This document shows, piece after piece, positions 13,561 to 26,940 of a stretch of 64,000 bases of DNA. The position numbers and the translations under genes were made by a program. The stretch is from Palaemon carinicauda (Eukaryota; Arthropoda; Malacostraca; Decapoda; Palaemonidae), in NCBI RefSeq assembly GCF_036898095.1, contig NC_090766.1, positions 32,850,853-32,914,852 on the forward strand. Reading direction: 5' to 3'. Position 1 is the first letter of the stretch; the number at the start of each line of letters is the position of its first letter. Under the pieces are notes generated by a model. The model worked only from the letters and a program-made list of their open reading frames with translations, did no database searches and was not told where the DNA came from.

Positions 13561-16500
13561 AAACTTGTTAGAGAAGGGAGAGATGGAATCGCTCTAAGGA
13601 AGTGCACCCAATCACACCCTTACTTCAGGGATGATAACCAAACTTGTTAGAGTGGGGAGATATGGAATAGCTCTAAGGAAGTGCACCCAATCACACCCTT
13701 CCTTCAGGGATGATAACCAAACTTGTTAGAGTGGGGAGAGATGGAATCGCTCTAAGGAGGTGCACCCAATCACACCTTCCTTCAGGGATATAACCAAACT
13801 TTTAGAGTGGGGAGAGATGGAATCGCTCTAAGGAGGTGCACCCAATCACACCCTTACTTCAGGGATGATAACCAAACTTGTTAGAGTGGGGAGAGATGGA
13901 ATCGCTCTAAGGAAGTGCACCCAATCACACCCTTACTTCAGGGATGATAACCAAACTTGTTAGAGTAGGGAGAGATGGAATCGCTCTAAGGAAGTGCACC
14001 CAATCACACCCTTACTTCAGGGATGAAACCAAACTTGTTAGAGTGGGGAGAGATGGAATAGCTCTAAGGAAGTGCACCCAATCACACCCTTACTTCAGGG
14101 ATGAAACCAAACTTGTTAGAGTGGGGAGAGATGGAATCGCTCTAAGGAAGTGCACCCAATCACACCCTTACTTCAGGGATGATAACCAAACTTGTTAGAG
14201 TGGGAGAGATGGAATCGCTCTAAGGAAGTGCACCCAATCACACCCTTACTTCAGGGATGTTAACCAAACTTGTTAGAGTGGGAGAGATGGAATCGCTCTA
14301 AGGAAGTGCACCCAATCACACCCTTACTTCAGGGATGATAACCAAACTTGTTAGAGTGGGGAGAGATGGAATCGCTCTAAGGAAGTGCACCCAATCACAC
14401 CCTTACTTCAGGGATGATAACCAAACTTGTTAGAGTAGGGAGAGATGGAATCGCTCTAAGGAAGTGCACCCAATCACACCCTTACTTCAGGGATGATAAC
14501 CAAACTTGTTAGAGTGGGGAGAGATGGAATCGCTCTAAGGAAGTGCACCCAATCACACCCTTACTTCAGGGATGATAACCAAACTTGTTAGAGTAGGGAG
14601 AGATGGAATCGCTCTAAGGAAGTGCACCCAATCACACCCTTACTTCAGGGATGATAACCAAACTTGTTAGAGTAGGGAGAGATGGAATAGCTCTAAGGAA
14701 GTGCACCCAATCACACCCTTACTTCAGGGATATAACCAAACTTGTTAGAGTAGGGAGAGATGGAATCGCTCTAAGGAAGTGCACCCAATCACACCCTTAC
14801 TTCAGGGATGAAACCAAACTTGTTAGAGTAGGGAGAGATGGAATAGCTCTAAGGAGGTGCACCCAATCACACCCTTACTTCAGGGATGATAACCAAACTT
14901 GTTAGAGTAGGGAGAGATGGAATCGCTCTAAGGAAGTGCACCCAATCACACCCTTACTTCAGGGCTATTAACCAAACTTGTTAGAGTGGGGAGAGATGGA
15001 ATAGCTCTAAGGAAGTGCACCCAATCACACCCTTACTTCAGGGATGATAACCAAACTTGTTAGAGTGGGGAGAGATGGAATAGCTCTAAGGAAGTGCACC
15101 CAATCACACCCTTACTTCAGGGATGATAACCAAACTTGTTAGAGTGGGAGAGATGGAATCGCTCTAAGGAAGTGCACCCAATCACACCCTTACTTCAGGG
15201 ATGATAACCAAACTTGTTAGAGTAGGGAGAGATGGAATCGCTCTAAGGAAGTGCACCCAATCACACCCTTACTTCAGGGATGATAACCAAACTTGTTAGA
15301 GTAGGGAGAGATGGAATCGCTCTAAGGAAGTGCACCCAATCACACCCTTACTTCAGGGATGATAACCAAACTTGTTAGAGTAGGGAGAGATGGAATCGCT
15401 CTAAGGAGTGCACCCAATCACACCCTTACTTCAGGGATGATAACCAAACTTGTTAGAGTAGGGAGAGATGGAATCGCTCTAAGGAAGTGCACCCAATCAC
15501 ACCCTTACTTCAGGGATGATAACCAAACTTGTTAGAGTAGGGAGAGATGGAATCGCTCTAAGGAAGTGCACCCAATCACACCCTTACTTCAGGGATTAAC
15601 CAAACTTGTTAGAGTAGGGAGAGATGGAATCGCTCTAAGGAAGTGCACCCAATCACACCCTTACTTCAGGGCTATAACCAAACTTGTTAGAGTAGGGAGA
15701 GATGGAATAGCTCTAAGGAAGTGCACCCAATCACACCCTTACTTCAGGGATATAACCAAACTTGTTAGAGTAGGGAGAGATGGAATAGCTCTAAGGAAGT
15801 GCACCCAATCACACCCTTACTTCAGGGATAATAACCAAACTTGTTAGAGTGGGAGAGATGGAATCGCTCTAAGGAAGTGCACCCAATCACACCCTTACTT
15901 CAGGATGTAACCAAACTTGTTAGAGTAGGGAGAGATGGAATCGCTCTAAGGAAGTGCACCCAATCACACCCTTACTTCAGGGTATAACCAAACTTGTTAG
16001 AGTAGGAGAGATGGAATAGCTCTAAGGAAGTGCACCCAATCACACCCTTACTTCAGGGATGATAACCAAACTTGTTAGAGTGGGAGAGATGGAATCGCTC
16101 TAAGGAAGTGCACCCAATCACACCCTTACTTCAGGGATATTAACCAAACTTGTTAGAGTAGGGAGAGATGGAATCGCTCTAAGGAAGTGCACCCAATCAC
16201 ACCCTTACTTCAGGGATGATAACCAAACTTGTTAGAGTAGGGAGAGATGGAATAGCTCTAAGGAAGTGCACCCAATCACACCCTTACTTCAGGGATGATA
16301 ACCAAACTTGTTAGAGTAGGGAGAGATGGAATAGCTCTAAGGAAGTGCACCCAATCACACCCTTACTTCAGGGATATAACCAAACTTGTTAGAGTAGGGA
16401 GAGATGGAATCGCTCTAAGGAAGTGCACCCAATCACACCCTTACTTCAGGGATGATAACCAAACTTGTTAGAGTAGGGAGAGATGGAATCGCTCTAAGGA

Positions 16501-19500
16501 AGTGCACCCAATCACACCCTTACTTCAGGGATGATAACCAAACTTGTTAGAGTAGGGAGAGATGGAATCGCTCTAAGGAAGTGCACCCAATCACACCCTT
16601 ACTTCAGGGCTATTAACCAAACTTGTTAGAGTAGGGAGAGATGGAATCGCTCTAAGGAAGTGCACCCAATCACACCCTTACTTCAGGGATGATAACCAAA
16701 CTTGTTAGAGTAGGGAGAGATGGAATCGCTCTAAGGAAGTGCACCCAATCACACCCTTACTTCAGGGATGATAACCAAACTTGTTAGAGTAGGGAGAGAT
16801 GGAATCGCTCTAAGGAAGTGCACCCAATCACACCCTTACTTCAGGGCTATAACCAAACTTGTTAGAGTAGGGAGAGATGGAATCGCTCTAAGGAAGTGCA
16901 CCCAATCACACCCTTACTTCAGGGATGATAACCAAACTTTTTTGAGTAGGGAGAGATGGAATAGCTCTAAGGAGGTGCACCCAATCACACCCTTACTTCA
17001 GGGATGATAACCAAACTTGTTAGAGTAGGGAGAGATGGAATCGCTCTAAGGAAGTGCACCCAATCACACCCTTACTTCAGGGCTATTAACCAAACTTGTT
17101 AGAGTAGGGAGAGATGGAATCGCTCTAAGGAAGTGCACCCAATCACACCCTTACTTCAGGGATGATAACCAAACTTGTTAGAGTAGGGAGAGATGGAATC
17201 GCTCTAAGGAAGTGCACCCAATCACACCCTTACTTCAGGGATATTAACCAAACTTGTTAGAGTAGGGAGAGATGGAATCGCTCTAAGGAAGTGCACCCAA
17301 TCACACCCTTACTTCAGGGCTATTAACCAAACTTGTTAGAGTAGGGAGAGATGGAATCGCTCTAAGGAAGTGCACCCAATCACACCCTTACTTCAGGGCT
17401 ATAACCAAACTTGTTAGAGTAGGGAGAGATGGAATCGCTCTAAGGAAGTGCACCCAATCACACCCTTACTTCAGGGATATAACCAAACTTGTTAGAGTAG
17501 GGAGAGATGGAATCGCTCTAAGGAAGTGCACCCAATCACACCCTTACTTCAGGGCTATTAACCAAACTTGTTAGAGTAGGGAGAGATGGAATCGCTCTAA
17601 GGAAGTGCACCCAATCACACCCTTACTTCAGGGATATAACCAAACTTGTTAGAGTAGGGAGAGATGGAATCGCTCTAAGGAAGTGCACCCAATCACACCC
17701 TTACTTCAGGGATATAACCAAACTTGTTAGAGTAGGGAGAGATGGAATCGCTCTAAGGAAGTGCACCCAATCACACCCTTACTTCAGGGTATAACCAAAC
17801 TTGTTAGAGTAGGGAGAGATGGAATCGCTCTAAGGAAGTGCACCCAATCACACCCTTACTTCAGGGATATTAACCAAACTTGTTAGAGTAGGGAGAGATG
17901 GAATCGCTCTAAGGAAGTGCACCCAATCACACCCTTACTTCAGGGATGATAACCAAACTTGTTAGAGTAGGGAGAGATGGAATCGCTCTAAGGAAGTGCA
18001 CCCAATCACACCCTTACTTCAGGGATGATAACCAAACTTGTTAGAGTAGGGAGAGATGGAATCGCTCTAAGGAAGTGCACCCAATCACACCCTTACTTCA
18101 GGGATGATAACCAAACTTGTTAGAGTAGGGAGAGATGGAATCGCTCTAAGGAAGTGCACCCAATCACACCCTTACTTCAGGGCTATAACCAAACTTGTTA
18201 GAGTAGGGAGAGATGGAATCGCTCTAAGGAAGTGCACCCAATCACACCCTTACTTCAGGGATATAACCAAACTTGTTAGAGTAGGGAGAGATGGAATCGC
18301 TCTAAGGAAGGTGCACCCAATCACACCCTTACTTCAGGGATGATTAACCAAACTTGTTAGAGTAGGGAGAGATGGAATCGCTCTAAGGAAGTGCACCCAA
18401 TCACACCCTTACTTCAGGGCTATTAACCAAACTTGTTAGAGTAGGGAGAGATGGAATCGCTCTAAGGAAGTGCACCCAATCACACCCTTACTTCAGGGAT
18501 ATAACCAAACTTGTTAGAGTAGGGAGAGATGGAATCGCTCTAAGGAAGTGCACCCAATCACACCCTTACTTCAGGGATATTAACCAAACTTGTTAGAGTA
18601 GGGAGAGATGGAATAGCTCTAAGGAAGTGCACCCAATCACACCCTTACTTCAGGGATGATAACCAAACTTGTTAGAGTAGGGAGAGATGGAATAGCTCTA
18701 AGGAAGTGCACCCAATCACACCCTTACTTCAGGGATATTAACCAAACTTGTTAGAGTAGGGAGAGATGGAATAGCTCTAAGGAAGTGCACCCAATCACAC
18801 CCTTACTTCAGGGATGATAACCAAACTTGTTAGAGTAGGGAGAGATGGAATAGCTCTAAGGAAGTGCACCCAATCACACCCTTACTTCAGGGATATAACC
18901 AAACTTGTTAGAGTAGGGAGAGATGGAATCGCTCTAAGGAAGTGCACCCAATCACACCCTTACTTCAGGGATAACCAAACTTGTTAGAGTAGGGAGAGAT
19001 GGAATCGCTCTAAGGAAGTGCACCCAATCACACCCTTACTTCAGGGATGTAACCAAACTTGTTAGAGTAGGGAGAGATGGAATAGCTCTAAGGAAGTGCA
19101 CCCAATCACACCCTTACTTCAGGGATTAACCAAACTTGTTAGAGTAGGGAGAGATGGAATTAGCTCTAAGGAAGTGCACCCAATCACACCCTTACTTCAG
19201 GGATGTAACCAAACTTGTTAGAGTAGGGAGAGATGGAATAGCTCTAAGGAAGTGCACCCAATCACACCCTTACTTCAGGGATGTTAACCAAACTTGTTAG
19301 AGTAGGGAGAGATGGAATAGCTCTAAGGAAGTGCACCCAATCACACCCTTCTTCAGGGATTAACCAAACTTGTTAGAGAAGGGAGAGATGGAATTGCTCT
19401 AAGGAAGTGCACCCAATCACACCCTTACTTCAGGGATAACCAAACTTGTTAGAGTAGGGAGAGATGGAATAGCTCTAAGGAAGTGCACCCAATCACACCC

Positions 19501-20765
19501 TTACTTCAGGGATGATAACCAAACTTGTTAGAGTAGGGAGAGATGGAATAGCTCTAAGGAAGTGCACCCAATCACACCCTTCCTTCAGGGATGATAACCA
19601 AACTTGTTAGAGTAGGGAGAGATGGAATCGCTCTAAGGAAGTGCACCCAATCACACCCTTCTTCAGGGATGATTAACCAAACTTGTTAGAGAGGGAGAGA
19701 TGGAATCGCTCTAAGGAAGTGCACCCAATCACACCCTTACTTCAGGGATGATAACCAAACTTGTTAGAGTAGGGAGAGATGGAATCGCTCTAAGGAAGTG
19801 CACCCAATCACACCCTTACTTCAGGGATGATAACCAAACTTGTTAGAGTAGGGAGAGATGGAATAGCTCTAAGGAAGTGCACCCAATCACACCCTTACTT
19901 CAGGGATGATAACCAAACTTGTTAGAGTAGGGAGAGATGGAATCGCTCTAAGGAAGTGCACCCAATCACACCCTTACTTCAGGGATGATTAACCAAACTT
20001 GTTAGAGAGGGAGAGATGGAATCGCTCTAAGGAAGTGCACCCAATCACACCCTTACTTCAGGGATGTATAACCAAACTTGTTAGAGTAGGGAGAGATGGA
20101 ATCGCTCTAAGGAAGTGCACCCAATCACACCCTTACTTCAGGGATGATAACCAAACTTGTTAGAGTAGGGAGAGATGGAATAGCTCTAAGGAAGTGCACC
20201 CAATCACACCCTTACTTCAGGGATGATAACCAAACTTGTTAGAGTAGGGAGAGATGGAATCGCTCTAAGGAAGTGCACCCAATCACACCCTTACTTCAGG
20301 GATGATAACCAAACTTGTTAGAGTAGGGGAGATGGAATAGCTCTAAGGAAGTGCACCCAATCACACCCTTACTTCAGGGATGATAACCAAACTTGTTAGA
20401 GTAGGGAGAGATGGAATAGCTCTAAGGAAGTGCACCCAATCACACCCTTACTTTCAGGGGTATAACCAAACTTGTTAGAGATGGAGAGATGGAATAGCTC
20501 TAAGGAAGTGCACCCAATCACACCCTTACTTCAGGGATGTAACCAAACTTGTTAGAGTAAGGGAGAGATGGAATAGCTCTAAGGAAGTGCACCCAATCAC
20601 ACCCTTACTTCAGGGGATAACCAAACTTGTTAGAGTAGGGAGAGATGGAATCGCTCTAAGGAAGTGCACCCAATCACACCCTTACTTCAGGGATGATAAC
20701 CAAACTTGTTAGAGTGGGGAGAGATGGAATCGCTCTAAGGAAGTGCACCCAATCACACCCTTACT
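13560..20765 (+). repeat. Satellite A, long relatively uniform domain
   Basis: About 92 monomers with low divergence. GTGGGG types dominate the first part and GTAGGG types the rest. Linkers vary among GATGATAACC, GATATAACC, GCTATAACC and GGATAACC, so many units are 75-78 bp. Short open frames at 13,944-14,198, 14,651-14,905, 15,566-15,847, 16,768-17,007 and 18,104-18,343 all follow runs of 78-bp-type units and are not genes. One monomer near 16,936 has the rare ACTTTTTTGAGTAGG change that recurs at 27,368 and 35,124. Confidence 0.7.
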
Positions 20766-20767
20766 TC

Positions 20768-22250
20768 AGGGATGATAACCAAACTTGTTAGAGTAGGGAG
20801 AGATGGAATAGCTCTAAGGAAGTGCACCCAATCACACCCTTCCTTCAGGGATGATAACCAAACTTGTTAGAGATGGGAGAGATGGAATCGCTCTAAGGAA
20901 GTGCACCCAATCACACCCTTCCTTCAGGGATGTAACCAAACTTGTTAGAGTAGGGAGAGATGGAATCACTCTAAGGAAGTGCACCCAATCACACCCTTAC
21001 TTCAGGGATGTAACCAAACTTGTTAGAGTGGGAGAGATGGAATCGCTCTAAGGAAGTGCACCCAATCACACCCTTACTTCAGGGATGATAACCAAACTTG
21101 TTAGAGGGAGAGATGGAATCGCTCTAAGGAAGTGCACCCAATCACACCCTTACTTCAGGGATGATAACCAAACTTGTTAGAGAGGGAGAGATGGAATCGC
21201 TCTAAGGAAGTGCACCCAATCACACCCTTACTTCAGGGATGTAACCAAACTTGTTAGAGAAGGGAGAGATGGAATCGCTCTAAGGAAGTGCACCCAATCA
21301 CACCCTTACTTCAGGGATGTTAACCAAACTTGTTAGAGTAGGGAGAGATGGAATCGCTCTAAGGAAGTGCACCCAATCACACCCTATTTCAGGGGCTATA
21401 ACCAAACTTGTTAGAGTAGGGAGAGATGGAATCTCTAAGGAAGTGCACCCAATCACACCCTTACTTCAGGGATGTAACCAAACTTGTTAGAGTAGGGAGA
21501 GATGGAATAGCTCTAAGGAAGTGCACCCAATCACACCCTTTTCAGGGGCTATAACCAAACTTGTTAGAGGGAGAGATGGAATCGCTCTAAGGAAGTGCAC
21601 CCAATCACACCCTTACTTCAGGGATGATAACCAAACTTGTTAGAGTGGGGAGAGATGGAATAGCTCTAAGGAAGTGCACCCAATCACACCCTTCCTTCAG
21701 GGATGATAACCAAACTTGTTAGAGTGGGGAGAGATGGAATCGCTCTAAGGAAGTGCACCCAATCACACCCTTCCTTCAGGGATGATAACCAAACTTGTTA
21801 GAGTGGGGAGAGATGGAATCGCTCTAAGGAGTGCACCCAATCACACCCTTACTTCAGGGATGATAACCAAACTTGTTAGAGTGGGAGAGATGGAATCGCT
21901 CTAAGGAGTGCACCCAATCACACCCTTACTTCAGGGATGATAACCAAACTTGTTAGAGTGGGAGAGATGGAATCGCTCTAAGGAAGTGCACCCAATCACA
22001 CCCTTACTTCAGGGATGAAACCAAACTTGTTAGATGGGGAGAGATGGAATCGCTCTAAGGAAGTGCACCCAATCACACCCTTACTTCAGGGATGAAACCA
22101 AACTTGTTAGAGTGGGGAGAGATGGAATCGCTCTAAGGAGGTGCACCCAATCACACCCTTACTTCAGGGATGATAACCAAACTTGTTAGAGTGGGGAGAG
22201 ATGGAATCGCTCTAAGGAGGTGCACCCAATCACACCCTTACTTCAGGGAT
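20768..22250 (+). repeat. Satellite A higher-order block, copy 4
   Basis: Fourth occurrence of the marker order: CCTTCCTTCAGGGATG then TTAGAGATGGGAG at 20,867 (offset 20,765 from copy 1), AATCACTC near 20,966, GAGAAGGG near 21,258, CACCCTATTTCAGGGGC near 21,382, then GTGGGG-type monomers with GGAGGTGCACC from about 21,650. It contains extra shortened variants such as GTTAGAGGGAGAG (near 21,101 and 21,561). Confidence 0.75.
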
Positions 22251-25200
22251 GATAACCAAACTTGTTAGAGTAGGGAGAGATGGAATCGCTCTAAGGAAGT
22301 GCACCCAATCACACCCTTACTTCAGGGATGATAACCAAACTTGTTAGAGTGGGGAGAGATGGAATCGCTCTAAGGAAGTGCACCCAATCACACCCTTACT
22401 TCAGGGATGATAACCAAACTTGTTAGAGTGGGGAGAGATGGAATCGCTCTAAGGAAGTGCACCCAATCACACCCTTACTTCAGGGATGATAACCAAACTT
22501 GTTAGAGTGGGAGAGATGGAATAGCTCTAAGGAAGTGCACCCAATCACACCCTTACTTCAGGGATATAACCAAACTTGTTAGAGTAGGGAGAGATGGAAT
22601 CGCTCTAAGGAAGTGCACCCAATCACACCCTTACTTCAGGGATATAACCAAACTTGTTAGAGTAGGGAGAGATGGAATCGCTCTAAGGAAGTGCACCCAA
22701 TCACACCCTTACTTCAGGGATGTAACCAAACTTGTTAGAGTAGGGAGAGATGGAATCGCTCTAAGGAAGTGCACCCAATCACACCCACTTCAGGGATGTA
22801 ACCAAACTTGTTAGAGTAGGAGAGATGGAATCGCTCTAAGGAAGTGCACCCAATCACACCCTTACTTTCAGGGGCTATTAACCAAACTTGTTAGAGTAGG
22901 GAGAGATGGAATCGCTCTAAGGAAGTGCACCCAATCACACCCTTACTTCAGGGATGATAACCAAACTTGTTAGAGTAGGGAGAGATGGAATCGCTCTAAG
23001 GAAGTGCACCCAATCACACCCTTACTTCAGGGCTATAACCAAACTTGTTAGAGTAGGGAGAGATGGAATCGCTCTAAGGAAGTGCACCCAATCACACCCT
23101 TACTTCAGGGATGATAACCAAACTTGTTAGAGTAGGGAGAGATGGAATCGCTCTAAGGAAGTGCACCCAATCACACCCTTACTTCAGGGATAACCAAACT
23201 TGTTAGAGTAGGGAGAGATGGAATCGCTCTAAGGAAGTGCACCCAATCACACCCTTACTTCAGGGATGATAACCAAACTTGTTAGAGTAGGGAGAGATGG
23301 AATCGCTCTAAGGAAGTGCACCCAATCACACCCTTACTTCAGGGATGATAACCAAACTTGTTAGAGTAGGGAGAGATGGAATAGCTCTAAGGAAGTGCAC
23401 CCAATCACACCCTTACTTCAGGGATTAACCAAACTTGTTAGAGTAGGGAGAGATGGAATCGCTCTAAGGAAGTGCACCCAATCACACCCTTACTTCAGGG
23501 ATGATAACCAAACTTGTTAGAGTAGGGAGAGATGGAATAGCTCTAAGGAAGTGCACCCAATCACACCCTTACTTCAGGGTATAACCAAACTTGTTAGAGT
23601 AGGGAGAGATGGAATAGCTCTAAGGAAGTGCACCCAATCACACCCTTACTTCAGGGATGATAACCAAACTTGTTAGAGTAGGGAGAGATGGAATAGCTCT
23701 AAGGAAGTGCACCCAATCACACCCTTACTTCAGGGATGTAACCAAACTTGTTAGAGTAGGGAGAGATGGAATAGCTCTAAGGAAGTGCACCCAATCACAC
23801 CCTTACTTCAGGTGATAACCAAACTTGTTAGAGTAGGGAGAGATGGAATCGCTCTAAGGAAGTGCACCCAATCACACCCTTACTTCAGGGATGATAACCA
23901 AACTTGTTAGAGTAGGGAGAGATGGAATCGCTCTAAGGAAGTGCACCCAATCACACCCTTACTTCAGGGATGATAACCAAACTTGTTAGAGTAGGGAGAG
24001 ATGGAATCGCTCTAAGGAAGTGCACCCAATCACACCCTTACTTCAGGGATGATAACCAAACTTGTTAGAGTAGGGAGAGATGGAATCGCTCTAAGGAAGT
24101 GCACCCAATCACACCCTTACTTCAGGGATGATAACCAAACTTGTTAGAGTAGGGAGAGATGGAATCGCTCTAAGGAAGTGCACCCAATCACACCCTTACT
24201 TCAGGGATGATTAACCAAACTTGTTAGAGTAGGGAGAGATGGAATAGCTCTAAGGAAGTGCACCCAATCACACCCTTACTTCAGGGATGATAACCAAACT
24301 TGTTAGAGTAGGGAGAGATGGAATAGCTCTAAGGAAGTGCACCCAATCACACCCTTACTTCAGGGATGATAACCAAACTTGTTAGAGTAGGGAGAGATGG
24401 AATAGCTCTAAGGAAGTGCACCCAATCACACCCTTACTTCAGGGATGATAACCAAACTTGTTAGAGTAGGGAGAGATGGAATAGCTCTAAGGAAGTGCAC
24501 CCAATCACACCCTTACTTCAGGGATGATAACCAAACTTGTTAGAGAGGGAGAGATGGAATCGCTCTAAGGAAGTGCACCCAATCACACCCTTACTTCAGG
24601 GATGTAACCAAACTTGTTAGAGTAGGGAGAGATGGAATAGCTCTAAGGAAGTGCACCCAATCACACCCTTACTTCAGGGGCTATTAACCAAACTTGTTAG
24701 AGTAGGGAGAGATGGAATTGCTCTAAGGAAGTGCACCCAATCACACCCTTACTTCAGGGATGATAACCAAACTTGTTAGAGTAGGGAGAGATGGAATCGC
24801 TCTAAGGAAGTGCACCCAATCACACCCTTACTTCAGGGATGATAACCAAACTTGTTAGAGTAGGGAGAGATGGAATCGCTCTAAGGAAGTGCACCCAATC
24901 ACACCCTTACTTCAGGGATGATAACCAAACTTGTTAGAGTAGGGAGAGATGGAATCGCTCTAAGGAAGTGCACCCAATCACACCCTTCCTTCAGGGATGA
25001 TAACCAAACTTGTTAGAGAGGGGAGATGGAATCGCTCTAAGGAAGTGCACCCAATCACACCCTATTTCAGGGGCTATAACCAAACTTGTTAGAGAAGGGA
25101 GAGATGGAATTGCTCTAAGGAAGTGCACCCAATCACACCCTTACTTCAGGGATGATAACCAAACTTGTTAGAGTAGGGAGAGATGGAATCGCTCTAAGGA

Positions 25201-25715
25201 AGTGCACCCAATCACACCCTTCCTTCAGGGATGATAACCAAACTTGTTAGAGATGGGGAGAGATGGAATCGCTCTAAGGAAGTGCACCCAATCACACCCT
25301 TACTTCAGGGATGTAACCAAACTTGTTAGAGTAGGGAGAGATGGAATAGCTCTAAGGAAGTGCACCCAATCACACCCTTACTTCAGGGATGCTATAACCA
25401 AACTTGTTAGAGTAGGGAGAGATGGAATCGCTCTAAGGAGGTGCACCCAATCACACCCTTACTTCAGGGATGTAACCAAACTTGTTAGAGTAGGGAGAGA
25501 TGGAATCGCTCTAAGGAAGTGCACCCAATCACACCCTTACTTCAGGGATGTATAACCAAACTTGTTAGAGTAGGGAGAGATGGAATCGCTCTAAGGAAGT
25601 GCACCCAATCACACCCTTACTTCAGGGATGATAACCAAACTTGTTAGAGTGGGAGAGATGGAATCGCTCTAAGGAAGTGCACCCAATCACACCCTTACTT
25701 CAGGGATGATAACCA
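22250..25715 (+). repeat. Satellite A, uniform GATGATAACC domain
   Basis: About 44 monomers, mostly GTAGGG with GATGATAACC linkers and alternating ATCGCTC or ATAGCTC. Several runs of successive units are nearly identical (for example 23,880-24,540). A TTAGAGATGGGGAG variant near 25,247 and CACCCTATTTCAGGGGC near 25,058 show fragments of the higher-order block inside it. Nothing other than satellite is seen. Confidence 0.65.
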
Positions 25716-25719
25716 AACT

Positions 25720-26940
25720 TGTTAGAGTAGGGAGAGATGGAATAGCTCTAAGGAAGTGCACCCAATCACACCCTTACTTCAGGGATGATAACCAAACTTG
25801 TTAGAGAGGGGAGATGGAATCGCTCTAAGGAAGTGCACCCAATCACACCCTTCTTCAGGGATGTTAACCAAACTTGTTAGAGTAGGGAGAGATGGAATCA
25901 CTCTAAGGAAGTGCACCCAATCACACCCTTACTTCAGGGATGTTAACCAAACTTGTTAGAGAAGGGAGAGATGGAATAGCTCTAAGGAAGTGCACCCAAT
26001 CACACCCTTACTTCAAGGGATGTTAACCAAACTTGTTAGAGAAGGGAGAGATGGAATCGCTCTAAGGAAGTGCACCCAATCACACCCTTTTCAGGGATGT
26101 AACCAAACTTGTTAGAGAAGGGAGAGATGGAATCGCTCTAAGGAAGTGCACCCAATCACACCCTTACTTCAGGGATGTAACCAAACTTGTTAGAGAAGGG
26201 AGAGATGGAATAGCTCTAAGGAAGTGCACCCAATCACACCCTTACTTCAGGGATGTAACCAAACTTGTTAGAGTAGGGAGAGATGGAATCGCTCTAAGGA
26301 AGTGCACCCAATCACACCCATATTTCAGGGGCTATTAACCAAACTTGTTAGAGAAGGGAGAGATGGAATCGCTCTAAGGAAGTGCACCCAATCACACCCT
26401 TACTTCAGGGATGTAACCAAACTTGTTAGAGTAGGGAGAGATGGAATCGCTCTAAGGAAGTGCACCCAATCACACCCATATTTCGGGGCTATTAACCAAA
26501 CTTGTTAGAGAAGGGAGAGATGGAATTGCTCTAAGGAAGTGCACCCAATCACACCCTTACTTCAGGGATGATAACCAAACTTGTTAGAGTGGGGAGAGAT
26601 GGAATAGCTCTTAAGGAGGTGCACCCAATCACACCCTTACTTCAGAGATGATAACCAAACTTGTTAGAGTAGGGAGAGATGGAATCGCTCTAAGGAAGTG
26701 CACCCAATCACACCCTTACTTCAGGGGCTATAACCAAACTTGTTAGAGTGGGAGAGATGGAATAGCTCTAAGGAAGTGCACCCAATCACACCCTTACTTC
26801 AGAGATGATAACCAAACTTGTTAGAGTGGGGAGAGATGGAATCGTCTAAGGAGGTGCACCCAATCACACCCTTACTTCAGGATGATAACCAAACTTGTTA
26901 GAGTGGGGAGAGATGGAATCGCTCTAAGGAGGTGCACCCA
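25720..26940 (+). repeat. Satellite A higher-order block, copy 5
   Basis: Fifth occurrence: TTAGAGAGGGGAG at 25,801, AATCACTC near 25,896, GAGAAGGG units with TTCAAGGGATG near 26,012, CCCATATTTCAGGGGC near 26,317 and again CATATTTCGGGGC near 26,478, then TTCAGAGATG near 26,641, ATCGTCTAAGG near 26,841 and CAGGATGATA at 26,878. The shared TTCAGAGATG, ATCGT(T)CTAAGG and CAGGATGATA series ties it to copy 3. Confidence 0.8.
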
